NCBI RefSeq assembly: GCF_005145025.1
Contig: NZ_CP039695.1
Location: 3,581,501-3,645,500, forward strand
From: Novosphingobium sp. EMRT-2
Lineage (GTDB): Bacteria > Pseudomonadota > Alphaproteobacteria > Sphingomonadales > Sphingomonadaceae
Direction: 5' to 3'
DNA length: 64,000 nucleotides
Made by a program: the position numbers and the translations under genes. The notes under the pieces were generated by a model. It was given only the letters and a program-made list of their open reading frames with translations. It was not told the origin of the DNA and made no database searches. Position 1 is the stretch's first letter; each line of letters starts with the position of its first letter. Below are positions 20,481 through 29,467 of this stretch, in pieces.

Positions 20481-21824
20481 ATGCGGATAACCATGGCGAC
20501 GGCTCCCCTTGGCGGGTTGCGGACGCGCTCGTCGGCGGTTGCCAGGCTTGCCTATCTCTCCACCATCCTGGGGTCCGCCTGGGCGGCGCGCTCGATCTTC
20601 AATCCGTTTCAGGAACTCGTCCGTACCGATCTCGGGCTGGGCGATGTCGAGATGAGCCTGGTTCAGGGCGCGGCGATGTCGGTGCCGTCGATCCTGCTCT
20701 CGATCGTAATCGGCCGATTGATCGATACGCGCAAGCGCGTGATGCTGCTCGCGTTGCTGAACGCCGTCACCATGCTCGGCGTGATAGGGACCGCCTTCTC
20801 GCAAGGCTTTGTAAGCCTCGCAGGATATCGCGCTCTCTCAGGTCTCGGCATGCTCGAGGAGGTCGTCGTTTTCTCGCTGGTCGCTGACCTGTTTCCACCT
20901 GAGCAGCGCGGACGCGCCAATATCATGATCGTGGTCGGCGATTATGCCGGCTCCTCGCTCGGATTTGCACTCGCAGGCTGGCTGCTGCGATTTGTTCAGG
21001 TTATTCCATTTCACGGCAACAGCGTTGGCTGGCGCGGAGTCCAATGCCTGTTCGGCATGATCGGACTGCTCGCTACCTTGCCATTGCTCACCATGCGGGA
21101 GCCTGATCGTCGGGAGTGCAGCGATGTCGCTGGTCTTGCCTTTCGTGACAGCCTGAAGAGACTGTGGCGCGAGCGCACCGTGCTTGGGCCGCTCCTGGCC
21201 GGACAGGTTGCGATGGCCGCGGTCGGCAATATCGTCTGGATCTGGGCGCTTCCCTCGCTTTACCGGACTTTCGGTTTCTCACCGGCGGAACTTGGCAACA
21301 TTGCCGCCGGGATAATGGCAGCAGCAGCACTGATCGGCGCGTTCGGCGCGGGGCTGCTCGTCGATCATCTCGCTGCGATGAAGGGTACTTCCTTGGCGGT
21401 CGCCGCCTTTTCCTGCGCGCTCGCCATTCCCGCCTCGCTGTTTCCTTTCTCGCATTCGTTGCCGGTGGGGGCGGCCCTCTTGTTCCTCCTTGTCCTCGCC
21501 AACACGGCCACCGCGCTGAGCTGCAACACCTTCGGCGTCATCGCCATTCCCAATGACCTGCGCGGACTCTGGTTCGGGATATCGGGCGTGGCGGCACTGG
21601 TGGTGGGCTACGCGATCGCACCGACGCTGGTCGCCTGTCTCAGCGATCTGCTCGGCGGCGAAAGGGCGATGGCGACGGCACTGGCGATAGCGCTGATTGG
21701 CGCCAATGCGATCGCGCTGGCCGCTTATGTCGAGGCCTATCGCGTCGCGATATCCAGACCCGCTGACCTGCTCGCGCCGGACGACGCTGCCCTGCTTTCA
21801 GCATCGCAATACGGTCAGCGTTGA
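20481..21824 (+). CDS. MFS transporter
   Basis: The product of about 447 residues has roughly twelve hydrophobic segments and major-facilitator features, including the loop after the second helix (GRLIDTRKRVM) and LFPPEQRGRANIMIVVGDYA in the fourth/fifth helix region. It is an inner-membrane transporter whose substrate cannot be read. The neighbouring TetR regulator, TonB receptor and amino-acid dehydrogenase suggest uptake or export of a small metabolite. The frame is open from 20355; ATGs at 20481 and 20493 fit better because the upstream stretch is not membrane-like and overlaps the operator. Confidence 0.87.
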   Translation: MRITMATAPLGGLRTRSSAVARLAYLSTILGSAWAARSIFNPFQELVRTDLGLGDVEMSLVQGAAMSVPSILLSIVIGRLIDTRKRVMLLALLNAVTMLGVIGTAFSQGFVSLAGYRALSGLGMLEEVVVFSLVADLFPPEQRGRANIMIVVGDYAGSSLGFALAGWLLRFVQVIPFHGNSVGWRGVQCLFGMIGLLATLPLLTMREPDRRECSDVAGLAFRDSLKRLWRERTVLGPLLAGQVAMAAVGNIVWIWALPSLYRTFGFSPAELGNIAAGIMAAAALIGAFGAGLLVDHLAAMKGTSLAVAAFSCALAIPASLFPFSHSLPVGAALLFLLVLANTATALSCNTFGVIAIPNDLRGLWFGISGVAALVVGYAIAPTLVACLSDLLGGERAMATALAIALIGANAIALAAYVEAYRVAISRPADLLAPDDAALLSASQYGQR

Positions 21825-21833
21825 TGGCCGCCG

Positions 21834-22298
21834 TCAGAAGATCGGCAGTTCGTTCGTCGATTTGATTTCGGAGAGCGCCACCGTCGAATTGATCTCCTGG
21901 ACGCCCGGAAGCTTGCTCAGCCGCTCGAAGAACAGGCTCTCATACGCGTCGATATCGCGCGCTACGATGGGCAGCATGAAGTCCATGCTGCCCATCAGCA
22001 CATAAGCGTCGAGCACCTCCGGAAAGGATCGGATCGCTTCGCTGAACTCGTCGAGATTGGCGCGGCCGTGCGCGTTGAGCTTCACGTGGGCGAAGATATG
22101 CGCATTCAGGCCGACCTTGCGTCGATCGACCAGCGCGACCCGGGCGCGGATATATCCTTCGCGGTGCAGCCGGTCGATCCGGCGCCAGCATGGCGAGGCT
22201 GACAAGCCGACGCGCTCCGCGACTTCGGCCGTTGTCAGCGTCGCATCGCGCTGCAGTTCGCGGATGATTCGTTTCTCGTAATCGTCGAGATCGGTCAT
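21834..22298 (-). CDS. Lrp/AsnC-family transcriptional regulator
   Basis: The 154-residue product has an N-terminal helix-turn-helix (RIIRELQRDATLTTAEVAER, then GLSASPCWRRIDRL) and a C-terminal RAM/ligand-binding domain (VLMGSMDFMLPIVARDIDAY). Lrp proteins sense amino acids. It is divergent from an amino-acid dehydrogenase gene, and a 16-base palindrome lies between them, so it very likely regulates that gene in response to the substrate amino acid. Confidence 0.93.
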   Translation of the reverse strand: MTDLDDYEKRIIRELQRDATLTTAEVAERVGLSASPCWRRIDRLHREGYIRARVALVDRRKVGLNAHIFAHVKLNAHGRANLDEFSEAIRSFPEVLDAYVLMGSMDFMLPIVARDIDAYESLFFERLSKLPGVQEINSTVALSEIKSTNELPIF

Positions 22299-22387
22299 AT
22301 TATCCTTTAATAGATGAAAAGTGGAATAGATTCACCTGATTTCCGGCAATCAGCCACTGATCCGAGAAAGCTTCTCCTCGAACGTCA

Positions 22388-22403
22388 GGCGATAGTTATC
22401 GCC
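22388..22403. promoter_or_regulatory. perfect palindrome between the Lrp and dehydrogenase genes
   Basis: GGCGATA-GT-TATCGCC is a perfect inverted repeat with 7-base arms, 21 bases before the dehydrogenase start at 22425. It is a candidate operator for the divergent Lrp-family regulator. Confidence 0.5.
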
Positions 22404-22424
22404 GACATGCAAGGAGAGCTGAAT

Positions 22425-23477
22425 ATGGTCGTCCGATTGGGGCCGCAGACACTCGCGGAGCAGATGATCCGCCTCGATGACAGGGAAGCCGGACTTGAAG
22501 GCGTGATCGTCATCCATTCGACCGCGCTCGGTCCCGGCGCGGGCGGCTGCCGGCTATGGACCTATCCAGCCTTCGCCGATGCAGCCGAGGATGCCACCCG
22601 CTTGGCGCGCGGCATGAGCTACAAGAATGCGCTGGCGGGCCTGCCCTTCGGCGGCGCCAAAGCCGTGCTGCGCCGGCCATCCGGCACGTTCGACCGCAAA
22701 GCCTTGTTCCGCGCCTTCGGGCGCGCGGTGGCAAACCTCGGCGGCTGCTATGTGACGGCGGAGGATGTGGGCACGAGCGTCGCGGACATGACCGAGGTGG
22801 CCACTGTCACACGTTATGTCGCAGGTCTCAACGCAGCGCCAGGACGGGCAGGGGGAGACCCATCGCCTTGGACCGCGCAAGGCGTGTTTGACGCCATGGC
22901 TGCAGCGGCGAGCCTCACCCTCGGCAGCGACCTTGGGGAATTGAGGATTGCCATCCAGGGGGTCGGCAGTGTGGGTGCCGATCTGTGCCGGCGTCTTTCC
23001 CGGTCCGGCGCCCGGCTGTTCATCGCCGATGTCGATCGCGAAGCCTGCCTGCGACTGGCTCGCCAATGCGGCGCGACTATCGTCGAGCCCGATCACATCC
23101 TCGGTCTCGACGTCGATGTGGTCGCGCCCTGTGCATTGGGCGGCGTGCTGAACGAACGCAGCGTCGACGGGCTGAGGGCAAGGGTGGTTTGCGGTGCGGC
23201 CAATAACCAGCTCGAAAAGCCGGAGATCGCCCGGCACCTGCAGGATCGAAACATCGCCTATGTGCCCGATTTCGTCGCCAATGCTGGTGGGATCATCAGC
23301 GTCGCCGGCGAATACATGGGCGAAGCTGAAAGCGGGGTCGCAACCCGCGTCGCGCTGATTGGTCCGCGCGTCACGACGATCCTCGAGGAAAGCCGGAACC
23401 GCCAGGTCTCGCCGGCCTTCGTTGCCGACCGGATGGCCGAAGAGATCATCGCCGGTGTCGATCGGGAAGCTGCGTGA
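22425..23477 (+). CDS. Glu/Leu/Phe/Val dehydrogenase (leucine-dehydrogenase-like)
   Basis: The 350-residue product oxidatively deaminates an amino acid with NAD. The N-terminal substrate domain has LPFGGAKAVLRRP with the catalytic Lys and YVTAEDVGTSVADM with the catalytic Asp. The Rossmann domain follows (IAIQGVGSVGADLCRRL). Length and motifs fit the leucine/phenylalanine/valine branch rather than hexameric glutamate dehydrogenases. The start at 22425 has a strong AAGGAGAG site; the frame is open to 22314, but that would put the Lrp palindrome in the coding region. It is divergent from an Lrp regulator. Confidence 0.92.
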   Translation: MVVRLGPQTLAEQMIRLDDREAGLEGVIVIHSTALGPGAGGCRLWTYPAFADAAEDATRLARGMSYKNALAGLPFGGAKAVLRRPSGTFDRKALFRAFGRAVANLGGCYVTAEDVGTSVADMTEVATVTRYVAGLNAAPGRAGGDPSPWTAQGVFDAMAAAASLTLGSDLGELRIAIQGVGSVGADLCRRLSRSGARLFIADVDREACLRLARQCGATIVEPDHILGLDVDVVAPCALGGVLNERSVDGLRARVVCGAANNQLEKPEIARHLQDRNIAYVPDFVANAGGIISVAGEYMGEAESGVATRVALIGPRVTTILEESRNRQVSPAFVADRMAEEIIAGVDREAA

Positions 23478-23786
23478 GCCGTGTCTTCCGGGGCGAGACA
23501 CTGGCAGGCGCCCGAACGCCGGCTATTGCAGCGGCATTTTCCATCACAGCGGACCGGCGGCAGGCGACGAAAAGCTCTGATACAAGCACAGAGGTCGAAC
23601 GGCAGCTAAGTCCCAGCCCCGGACACTCCCATGCGCTGCAATGGCCGGTGAACCAACGACTGGTTCCGACGTCGCAACCTGGGGCCGCAAATGTCAGGAA
23701 TGCAGGCGGCAGCGCAGATCAAAATGGATAGAAAATAGCCGCTAACACGCCTGACACAGGCCAAGCGACATGTTAGCACTTGCCCA
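23478..23786. other. 309-base intergenic gap, nothing recognised
   Basis: This gap between the dehydrogenase and the yqiJ-like gene has short open frames on both strands but none with a ribosome-binding site or a recognisable product. I see no tRNA, long repeat or strong terminator. It presumably contains the promoter of the yqiJ-yqiK pair. Confidence 0.4.
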
Positions 23787-24407
23787 ATGCTCGCGGAGTT
23801 CCTCACGACGCCCTATCTGCCGTTCGCGCTGGGGTTTGTTGTAATGATTGGCATCGGGCTGATCGAAGCCTTGGGTCTTGGCCTCGGGCATCTCGATCTC
23901 GACACCCATGTGGATGGCGATGCCTCGGGCGGCTTTCTGGATTGGCTGGGGCTGGGCGAGGAGATGCCGATCCTCATCTGGCTCACATCGCTGCTGGCCT
24001 GCTTCACGTTGGCAGGCTTTGCAATCCAGCAAACCGCCGCAGCCATTGGCGGGGCACCCTTCCCTTGGTGGATCGCCTCACCCACTGCCTTCGCCGTCGC
24101 GATTCCGCTTAACACCGTGGTGGCCAATGGCCTTGCGCGGATCATGCCAGGGTTCGAAACCACGGTGGTCTCGGCCGATGATCTCGTCCGCCTGCGCGGC
24201 ACTGTGCTTGAAGGTACCGCGCGCCGGGCCTCTCCTGCACGAACCAAGGTTATCGATGCACACGGGCAGGCCCACTTCATCCTCGTCGAGCCGCATGATG
24301 CCTCACAAGCCATCGCTGCGGGCGAGACGGTTCTGATCGTCCGCCGCGAAGGACCTGTTTATTACGTCCTGGCTGACGGCGATACGCTGTTGCGTCCCAT
24401 CTGTTGA
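23787..24407 (+). CDS. yqiJ: YqiJ-like inner-membrane protein with OB-fold
   Basis: The 206-residue product has hydrophobic segments at about residues 12-34, 62-82 and 92-112, then a soluble C-terminal OB-like domain (LVRLRGTVLEG... ETVLIVRREGPVYYVL). This is the layout of E. coli YqiJ, an NfeD-type membrane protein that works with the flotillin YqiK. The flotillin gene follows 30 bases downstream, which supports the call. Such pairs organise membrane microdomains; a specific role here is unknown. Confidence 0.85.
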   Translation: MLAEFLTTPYLPFALGFVVMIGIGLIEALGLGLGHLDLDTHVDGDASGGFLDWLGLGEEMPILIWLTSLLACFTLAGFAIQQTAAAIGGAPFPWWIASPTAFAVAIPLNTVVANGLARIMPGFETTVVSADDLVRLRGTVLEGTARRASPARTKVIDAHGQAHFILVEPHDASQAIAAGETVLIVRREGPVYYVLADGDTLLRPIC

Positions 24408-24437
24408 ATTCACATTCGTTCTTTCAGGGAGTTCACC

Positions 24438-26126
24438 GTGCCTGCATCACTGCTCAACATCCTGATCTATGCGGGCATCATCCTGCTAGCTTTCGTGGTG
24501 ATCGGCATCATCCTCACCCGGCTCTATCGGCGCGCCACTAAGGATGTCGCGCTGATCCGCACAGGCTTCGGCGGCGAGAAAGTCGTGCTCAACGGCGGGA
24601 TTATGGTGATCCCCGTGCTGCACGAACTGATGCAGGTGCGCCTGACCACGGTGAAGCTCGAAGTCTCACGGCTCAACAAGGATGCGCTCATCACGCTCGA
24701 CAAGCTGCGCGTCGATGTCGTCGGGCTGTTCCACATCAAAGTAAAGCCTGATGCGCAATCAATTGCTGCCGCGGCGCAGACACTCGGCGACTCGGTCAAC
24801 AATCCCGATGCCGTGAAATCGCTCCTCGATGGCAAGCTTGTCTCAGCGCTGCGCTCCGTCGCCGCGACCATGACGATGGAGCACCTCCACGCCAATCGCG
24901 CCGACTTCATTCAGAAGGTGCAGGAAGCGCTGGTAACCGATCTGGACACGAACGGCTTCCAGCTGGAATCGGTCAGCATTACCCACTTCGATCAGACCGC
25001 GTTCGAACATTTCAATGAAAACAACGCCTTCGACGCTGAGGGTCTGACAGTGCTGACCCGCACCATCGAAGAACGCAAGAAGATCCGGAACGATATCGTC
25101 GCAACCAACCGCGTCGAGATCGAGCAGCGCAATCTCGAGGCAAACAACCAGTCCCTCGAAATCGCCCAAGCGGCCGAGCAGGCCCGCCTCACCCAGGAAC
25201 AGACGCTCGCCGCGCTGCGGGCGGAGCAGGCCACCGCAATTGCGACCGCCGAGGCAGAGCAGACCCGGCTTGCCGAAATCGCACGCATCACGGCGCAGCA
25301 GGCGCAGACCGTAGCGCAGACCGAGGCGGACAAGGTCGTCGAGACCGCAACGATCGCCCGCGATGGCGCCATCCAGACAGCCACCATCGAACGCGACCGC
25401 ACGATCGAGATCGCCCGTATCACTACCGCCGTTCAGACCGCGCAGAAGTCGGAAGAAGAGTCCACCGCCACGGCCGCCGCGAACGAAGCGCGCGCGCTTG
25501 CTGTGCGTGCGGAAGAAAGCGTCGCGACGGCCAAGGCCACCGAAATCGCGAACCGCAACAAGAACGTCGCCGTGATCGCCGCCACCCAGCGCGCGCAAGA
25601 AGAAGCGGTCGCGATCACCGTCGCCGCCACTGCCGAGAAGGAAGCCGCCGAGGCCCGCGCCAGCGCACTACGCACCGAAGCCATGGCGGAGGCGGAAGCC
25701 GAAAAGGTGCGAGCAGAGGGCCGCGAAGCTGCGTTCCGCGTCGACGCTGCGGGGCAGGCCTCGCTTAACGAAGCGACCAATATCCTCAGTGAAGCCCAAA
25801 CCAACCTGCTTGTGCGCAAGGCGATCCTTGATGCGCTACCAGCGATTATCGCCGCAGCCAGCAAGCCCATGGAAAACATCGACAAGATCAGCATAGTCGA
25901 TGCACGTGGCCTCCACGGCAACGCAGGAGTGTCCGATGGCGCCGCTGTCGAACCCGGCAACCTGGCCGACGCCGCCGTCGCCGCTGCCCTGCGCTACCGT
26001 GTCGGCGGCCCGCTGATCGACCAACTCCTTGGCGAACTCGGCATGAGCGGCGCATCCTTCAATGGAATGCTCGCCGGCACCGCTTCCCCCCCGGCAAAGC
26101 CCGCCGAGCAGGACAAGCCCGATTAA
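24438..26126 (+). CDS. yqiK: flotillin-family membrane protein
   Basis: The 562-residue product has one N-terminal transmembrane helix (residues 6-26), an SPFH/band-7 domain (about 30-200) and a long Ala/Glu/Gln-rich coiled coil (about 210-450) typical of flotillins. The start is a GTG at 24438 with GGGAG upstream. It is the second gene of a pair with the yqiJ-like gene. Flotillins scaffold membrane microdomains on the cytoplasmic face. The C-terminal tail is Ala/Pro-rich and ends in a short charged segment. Confidence 0.92.
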   Translation: MPASLLNILIYAGIILLAFVVIGIILTRLYRRATKDVALIRTGFGGEKVVLNGGIMVIPVLHELMQVRLTTVKLEVSRLNKDALITLDKLRVDVVGLFHIKVKPDAQSIAAAAQTLGDSVNNPDAVKSLLDGKLVSALRSVAATMTMEHLHANRADFIQKVQEALVTDLDTNGFQLESVSITHFDQTAFEHFNENNAFDAEGLTVLTRTIEERKKIRNDIVATNRVEIEQRNLEANNQSLEIAQAAEQARLTQEQTLAALRAEQATAIATAEAEQTRLAEIARITAQQAQTVAQTEADKVVETATIARDGAIQTATIERDRTIEIARITTAVQTAQKSEEESTATAAANEARALAVRAEESVATAKATEIANRNKNVAVIAATQRAQEEAVAITVAATAEKEAAEARASALRTEAMAEAEAEKVRAEGREAAFRVDAAGQASLNEATNILSEAQTNLLVRKAILDALPAIIAAASKPMENIDKISIVDARGLHGNAGVSDGAAVEPGNLADAAVAAALRYRVGGPLIDQLLGELGMSGASFNGMLAGTASPPAKPAEQDKPD

Positions 26127-26290
26127 CAGGGCGTTTCTTCGCAGATGGGGAACGGTCCCCGAGGCCCCTGGTCGCCTTTCAACAGTACCGCGATCGAGAT
26201 AAATGGACGGCGGGTCTCGATGCCCTGATTCAGGACCGGGAATGTACGGATTGAAGGCGTTCTGTGTCGCTGGGCTGGGTGTCGACGGTC

Positions 26291-27124
26291 TTATCTCATA
26301 TACGGCCACCACATGAACGCCACAGCACCGCAAACTCCGAGCACCGTAATAGGGGTCGCCAGAAATATCAGCGCTGCGGTCATGCGCTTGGCGTGGAGCG
26401 TGCGGCTGGCTGACGCCCGTAGATAGGCCTCGAGGACTATCAACGGAACCAGATAGGCACCGAACTGAATGACAACGTCGGCGGGGCCAGACAGGCTATC
26501 ATTCATACCGACGCCGCCACCCGACAGCAGCACCCAGGCCATCATGCCGATGCGAAGGAACCACACCCCATTCACGACCATGAACGCGCGTAAAGCCCAG
26601 CGACGGTGCGCAGCGAAATCGCGCTTCACCGCATGGCGCCATGCAATTGCGGTGAAGGATAAGATCAACGCGCCATCGAGCGAGACTGCGAGCCCGGAAA
26701 CCAGCGAAAGATAGGTATGACGCGCCCAGGTAAGCCATAGGCCGCTTGTGGCCATTACAACGGCGACCGAGAAAAACATGCGACCGACCCAGCGGTGGAG
26801 CATCGGGGTGCGTGTGCGGATCGCCGGAACGAGTTGCAGCAAGCCGCCCGTCGTCACGAGTGCGGCGAGCAGAACATGTACGGCAAAGATGATATTACCT
26901 GTCGTGTCGCCCGAGACGAATCCCTTGATCAACGGCTTGTCGTTCCAACCGGAGAAATTGCCCGCCAGCCCCTTGACGCCGTAATGCGCAAGAATCATCC
27001 ACACGAATGCCAGCTGTCCCAGCGCGGCGACGACGAACCAGGTGACAGCCGATCGACGCAAAGGGGGATAGCCCGCCGATGTCATTGTTGTCTTCGCCAA
27101 GCCGGAAGATGTGATTGCGTCCAT
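26291..27124 (-). CDS. DUF2306 family multi-pass membrane protein
   Basis: The 277-residue product has about seven hydrophobic segments. It carries the His/Arg-containing loops of the DUF2306 family, MLHRWVGRMFF after the third helix and AAHRRWALRAFMVVNG after the fifth. The family's function is unknown; the conserved His residues suggest a cofactor such as heme, which is only a guess. It is divergent from an AraC-type regulator with a perfect palindrome between them, so the two probably form one regulatory unit. Confidence 0.85.
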   Translation of the reverse strand: MDAITSSGLAKTTMTSAGYPPLRRSAVTWFVVAALGQLAFVWMILAHYGVKGLAGNFSGWNDKPLIKGFVSGDTTGNIIFAVHVLLAALVTTGGLLQLVPAIRTRTPMLHRWVGRMFFSVAVVMATSGLWLTWARHTYLSLVSGLAVSLDGALILSFTAIAWRHAVKRDFAAHRRWALRAFMVVNGVWFLRIGMMAWVLLSGGGVGMNDSLSGPADVVIQFGAYLVPLIVLEAYLRASASRTLHAKRMTAALIFLATPITVLGVCGAVAFMWWPYMR

Positions 27125-27185
27125 AATGCGCCCCGTTAATCTGAATAACCAAAGGGCTTATGGGGTGGTTTGTCGGGGCGATCTC

Positions 27186-27203
27186 GCCGATTTGGAAATC
27201 GGC
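27186..27203. promoter_or_regulatory. perfect palindrome between the DUF2306 and AraC genes
   Basis: GCCGATTT-GG-AAATCGGC has perfect 8-base arms. It lies in the divergent promoter region, 62 bases from the DUF2306 start, and is a candidate operator for the AraC-type regulator. Confidence 0.5.
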
Positions 27204-27255
27204 CATGAAATTCGGGGCGTTCGATGCACATCGATCGCCAGAAGCAATTGAGGTC

Positions 27256-28290
27256 ATGCACGTAATGGGGCGCGTCATAATGACAGTCGACGATGGCAGG
27301 GCGAACCATGCCAAGCTCTACGGCGTGTTGTTCGCAGGCGCTGCGGCGGCTTTCTGCCTTCACACGCTCATGGGGACGCGGCTGGGTGCGGCTTCCCAGA
27401 TGCTGGCGATCATCGGAGGTGCGACCTGCGGCTGGTCGTGGTTGGTCGTGCGCGCGTTGTTTCGGCAGCCTGGGTCCCAACGCCAATGGTGGCCGCTGAT
27501 CTTGGTGATCACAATGGTGGCGCTTGGGGCCGCATTACGACTTGGCGACGACACCGCCTCGCCGCTGTCACGTATGGCCTATAACGCCGAAGGACTGACC
27601 AGTTCCGCGCTTCTACTGCTTGCGGCTATCGAGCCGTTGAGAGGCATGGGCCGCGCGCTGCCGCGACAGGAAAGGCGCTTCCGGTTTGGTTTCGCCGCCA
27701 CTTACGTGGTGATGCTGGCGATCGCTGTCCTTTGGGTCGACGGAGCGCCGGCGGACAGTGAAACAGCGCGGTTGGGGGGTGTGGTCAAAGCACTGTGTGC
27801 GCTCGCGTCCTTGATGGGCATGGCATTCGCGATCTGGTATCGCTCGACCCATCCGATCGCCGACTTTGCGAAAGCCAAAGAGAAGGGGCGAATACAGGCT
27901 GACGACCATGAACTTGGGGAGCGTATCCTGCACGTCATACGCGGTGAGAAGGCTTTCGCTCAGCCCGACCTGAAGGTCGCTGATCTCGCGCGCCAGCTTG
28001 GGGAACCCGAATACAAGGTTTCCCGATGTATCACAGGCGCGCTCGGTTTCAGAAACTTCAACCAGATGACCAATGCTTTCCGCTTGGAAGAAGCGAAGCG
28101 GAAGCTCGCCGACCCGGCGTTGGATCATTTGCCGATCCTGACAATCGCGCTTGACTGTGGCTTTGGTTCGATTGGTCCGTTTAACCGCTTCTTCAAATTG
28201 GAGACCGGCATAACACCCAAACACTTTCGGCGTTCAATGCGGTTAGCTGCGCCGAATTCTGATCGTTGCGTACCTCGTTCAGGCCGGTGA
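27256..28290 (+). CDS. membrane-anchored AraC-type transcriptional regulator
   Basis: The N-terminal half contains about six hydrophobic helices and the C-terminal third is an AraC-type DNA-binding domain (VADLARQLGEPEYKVSRCI, then FRNFNQMTNAFRLEEAKRKL, IALDCGFGSIGPFNRFFK, GITPKHFR). Integral-membrane AraC proteins probably sense a signal in the membrane or periplasm. Several starts are possible; the frame is open from 27160. A start at 27256, 27265 or 27280 was preferred because the palindrome at 27186 then falls in the promoter. It is divergent from the DUF2306 gene. Confidence 0.85.
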   Translation: MHVMGRVIMTVDDGRANHAKLYGVLFAGAAAAFCLHTLMGTRLGAASQMLAIIGGATCGWSWLVVRALFRQPGSQRQWWPLILVITMVALGAALRLGDDTASPLSRMAYNAEGLTSSALLLLAAIEPLRGMGRALPRQERRFRFGFAATYVVMLAIAVLWVDGAPADSETARLGGVVKALCALASLMGMAFAIWYRSTHPIADFAKAKEKGRIQADDHELGERILHVIRGEKAFAQPDLKVADLARQLGEPEYKVSRCITGALGFRNFNQMTNAFRLEEAKRKLADPALDHLPILTIALDCGFGSIGPFNRFFKLETGITPKHFRRSMRLAAPNSDRCVPRSGR

Positions 28291-28403
28291 AGGTAGGGCG
28301 GGTTTCGAAGAGGCAATTTGGAGCCCTGAATGGCGAATATTGCGGCGGCCCCAGATACGGGGCTGGCATTCGCCCGCCCCGCCAGGATCAGTCTCGCCAG
28401 TAA

Positions 28404-28636
28404 TCATGGCGTTCGGCGCCGTCGAAAGCACCCCGTTTCAAGACAGCACCGCTTGAAATCTGAGGCCCGAGTTGCACGGGCAGGGATCGTTGCGCCCGAG
28501 CTTTTCAACCAGTTCCTTGTCGCCATGGACAAAGCGCAGGCCGCGCTTCACGCGGGTTTCGGAGGGGTAACCTTTGCGGCGCTTAGACGTGCGCTCGAAA
28601 GCAGGGTAGGTCGAACGGGTCGCGATTGATTGCCAT
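28404..28636 (-). pseudogene. frameshifted small SEC-C motif protein
   Basis: AGGAGG lies just before an ATG at 28636, giving [17 protein letters not shown] and then a stop. The adjacent frame continues [14 protein letters not shown] and [16 protein letters not shown], a clear SEC-C zinc motif, but then reads out of phase. One base fewer at AGATTTCAAG would restore [10 protein letters not shown], the expected second half of the metal site. So two single-base shifts separate a strong ribosome-binding site from an intact SEC-C motif. SEC-C motifs bind zinc and often mediate SecB or ribosome contacts. Sequencing error is an alternative explanation. Confidence 0.7.
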
Positions 28637-28696
28637 CGTGGCCTCCTGTCGTTGTGGGGCGTGGCCAATAGCATGAGAGTCCGCGTCGATCGAGGA

Positions 28697-29392
28697 TCAA
28701 GTAACTCCCAGCCAGGCGAGGCCCTCGGGTAATTCTTCAGCGCTGAAATCGATCTGCAGCACACGCCGCCGCCGGGGCTTAATCGCAGCTTCGGAAGCAT
28801 GGAGGATCGGCGTGGAATAGGCCCAGACGTCGCCAGCCAAGGCGGTGCAGGCAATCGGGCCGCAGCGAAGCGCCGTTTCTTCGACCTGATCCGCTGACAC
28901 GCGCCCGATCTTATGCGAACCCGGAGCGATCAGCAGCGGCGCATTCGTGAGAGGCACATCGTCGAGATGGACGCGCAGCGTGACCATGCGCGCCAAGAGG
29001 TCGAATGGCGGCGCGACATGAAGCAGGCCGGCCTTCATCGACCATGGGCCATACCCTGGCGCATCTCCCCGATGCCGCACGCAAATCGTCCGATCCTGAT
29101 GCCATGCAAGGGACCAGTTCGTTTTTTCGGTCTTGTCGAACAGAATTGCGCGGACCGCTTGGCCCGTGGCTCCCAAGGCCCGCTGTGCCGCCAGCCCTAT
29201 TGACCCAACAGGGGCAACGTAGGTTTCGAGCGCCCTAAATCCGCTTATCCGCACGCCTGCTTGCTCTGCCGGGAGTAAAGCCACCGTGGCCTCCAGCGAT
29301 TTCAAATGGGAAAGAATCGCGCCCCTGAACAAGGCCGCGCCATGTTCCTCGAGGGTAAGATGATCGAGCTCGCTGTCCATCTGCATGGCCAT
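28697..29392 (-). CDS. phytanoyl-CoA dioxygenase family protein
   Basis: The 231-residue product has the Fe(II)/2-oxoglutarate oxygenase signature: HQD (residues near 98-100), a distal His in TPILHASEA, and an Arg two turns later in RRRVLQIDF. Membership in the PhyH family is clear, but the substrate is unknown; many bacterial members hydroxylate small metabolites. Its G+C content is modest compared with the core genes. It lies between the broken SEC-C gene and the second IS copy. Confidence 0.87.
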   Translation of the reverse strand: MAMQMDSELDHLTLEEHGAALFRGAILSHLKSLEATVALLPAEQAGVRISGFRALETYVAPVGSIGLAAQRALGATGQAVRAILFDKTEKTNWSLAWHQDRTICVRHRGDAPGYGPWSMKAGLLHVAPPFDLLARMVTLRVHLDDVPLTNAPLLIAPGSHKIGRVSADQVEETALRCGPIACTALAGDVWAYSTPILHASEAAIKPRRRRVLQIDFSAEELPEGLAWLGVT

Positions 29393-29467
29393 GGCTAGGC
29401 CGGGGAAGTCGCATTTGCAATGACGGTTTCTCGGATTTCGTAGATGAGCAAATGGGCAGTTTTGACG

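Noticed and set aside
28330..28629. A 99-codon plus-strand frame near 28.4 kb
   Set aside because: The minus strand here carries a recognisable SEC-C motif and a strong ribosome-binding site, so the plus frame is antisense.
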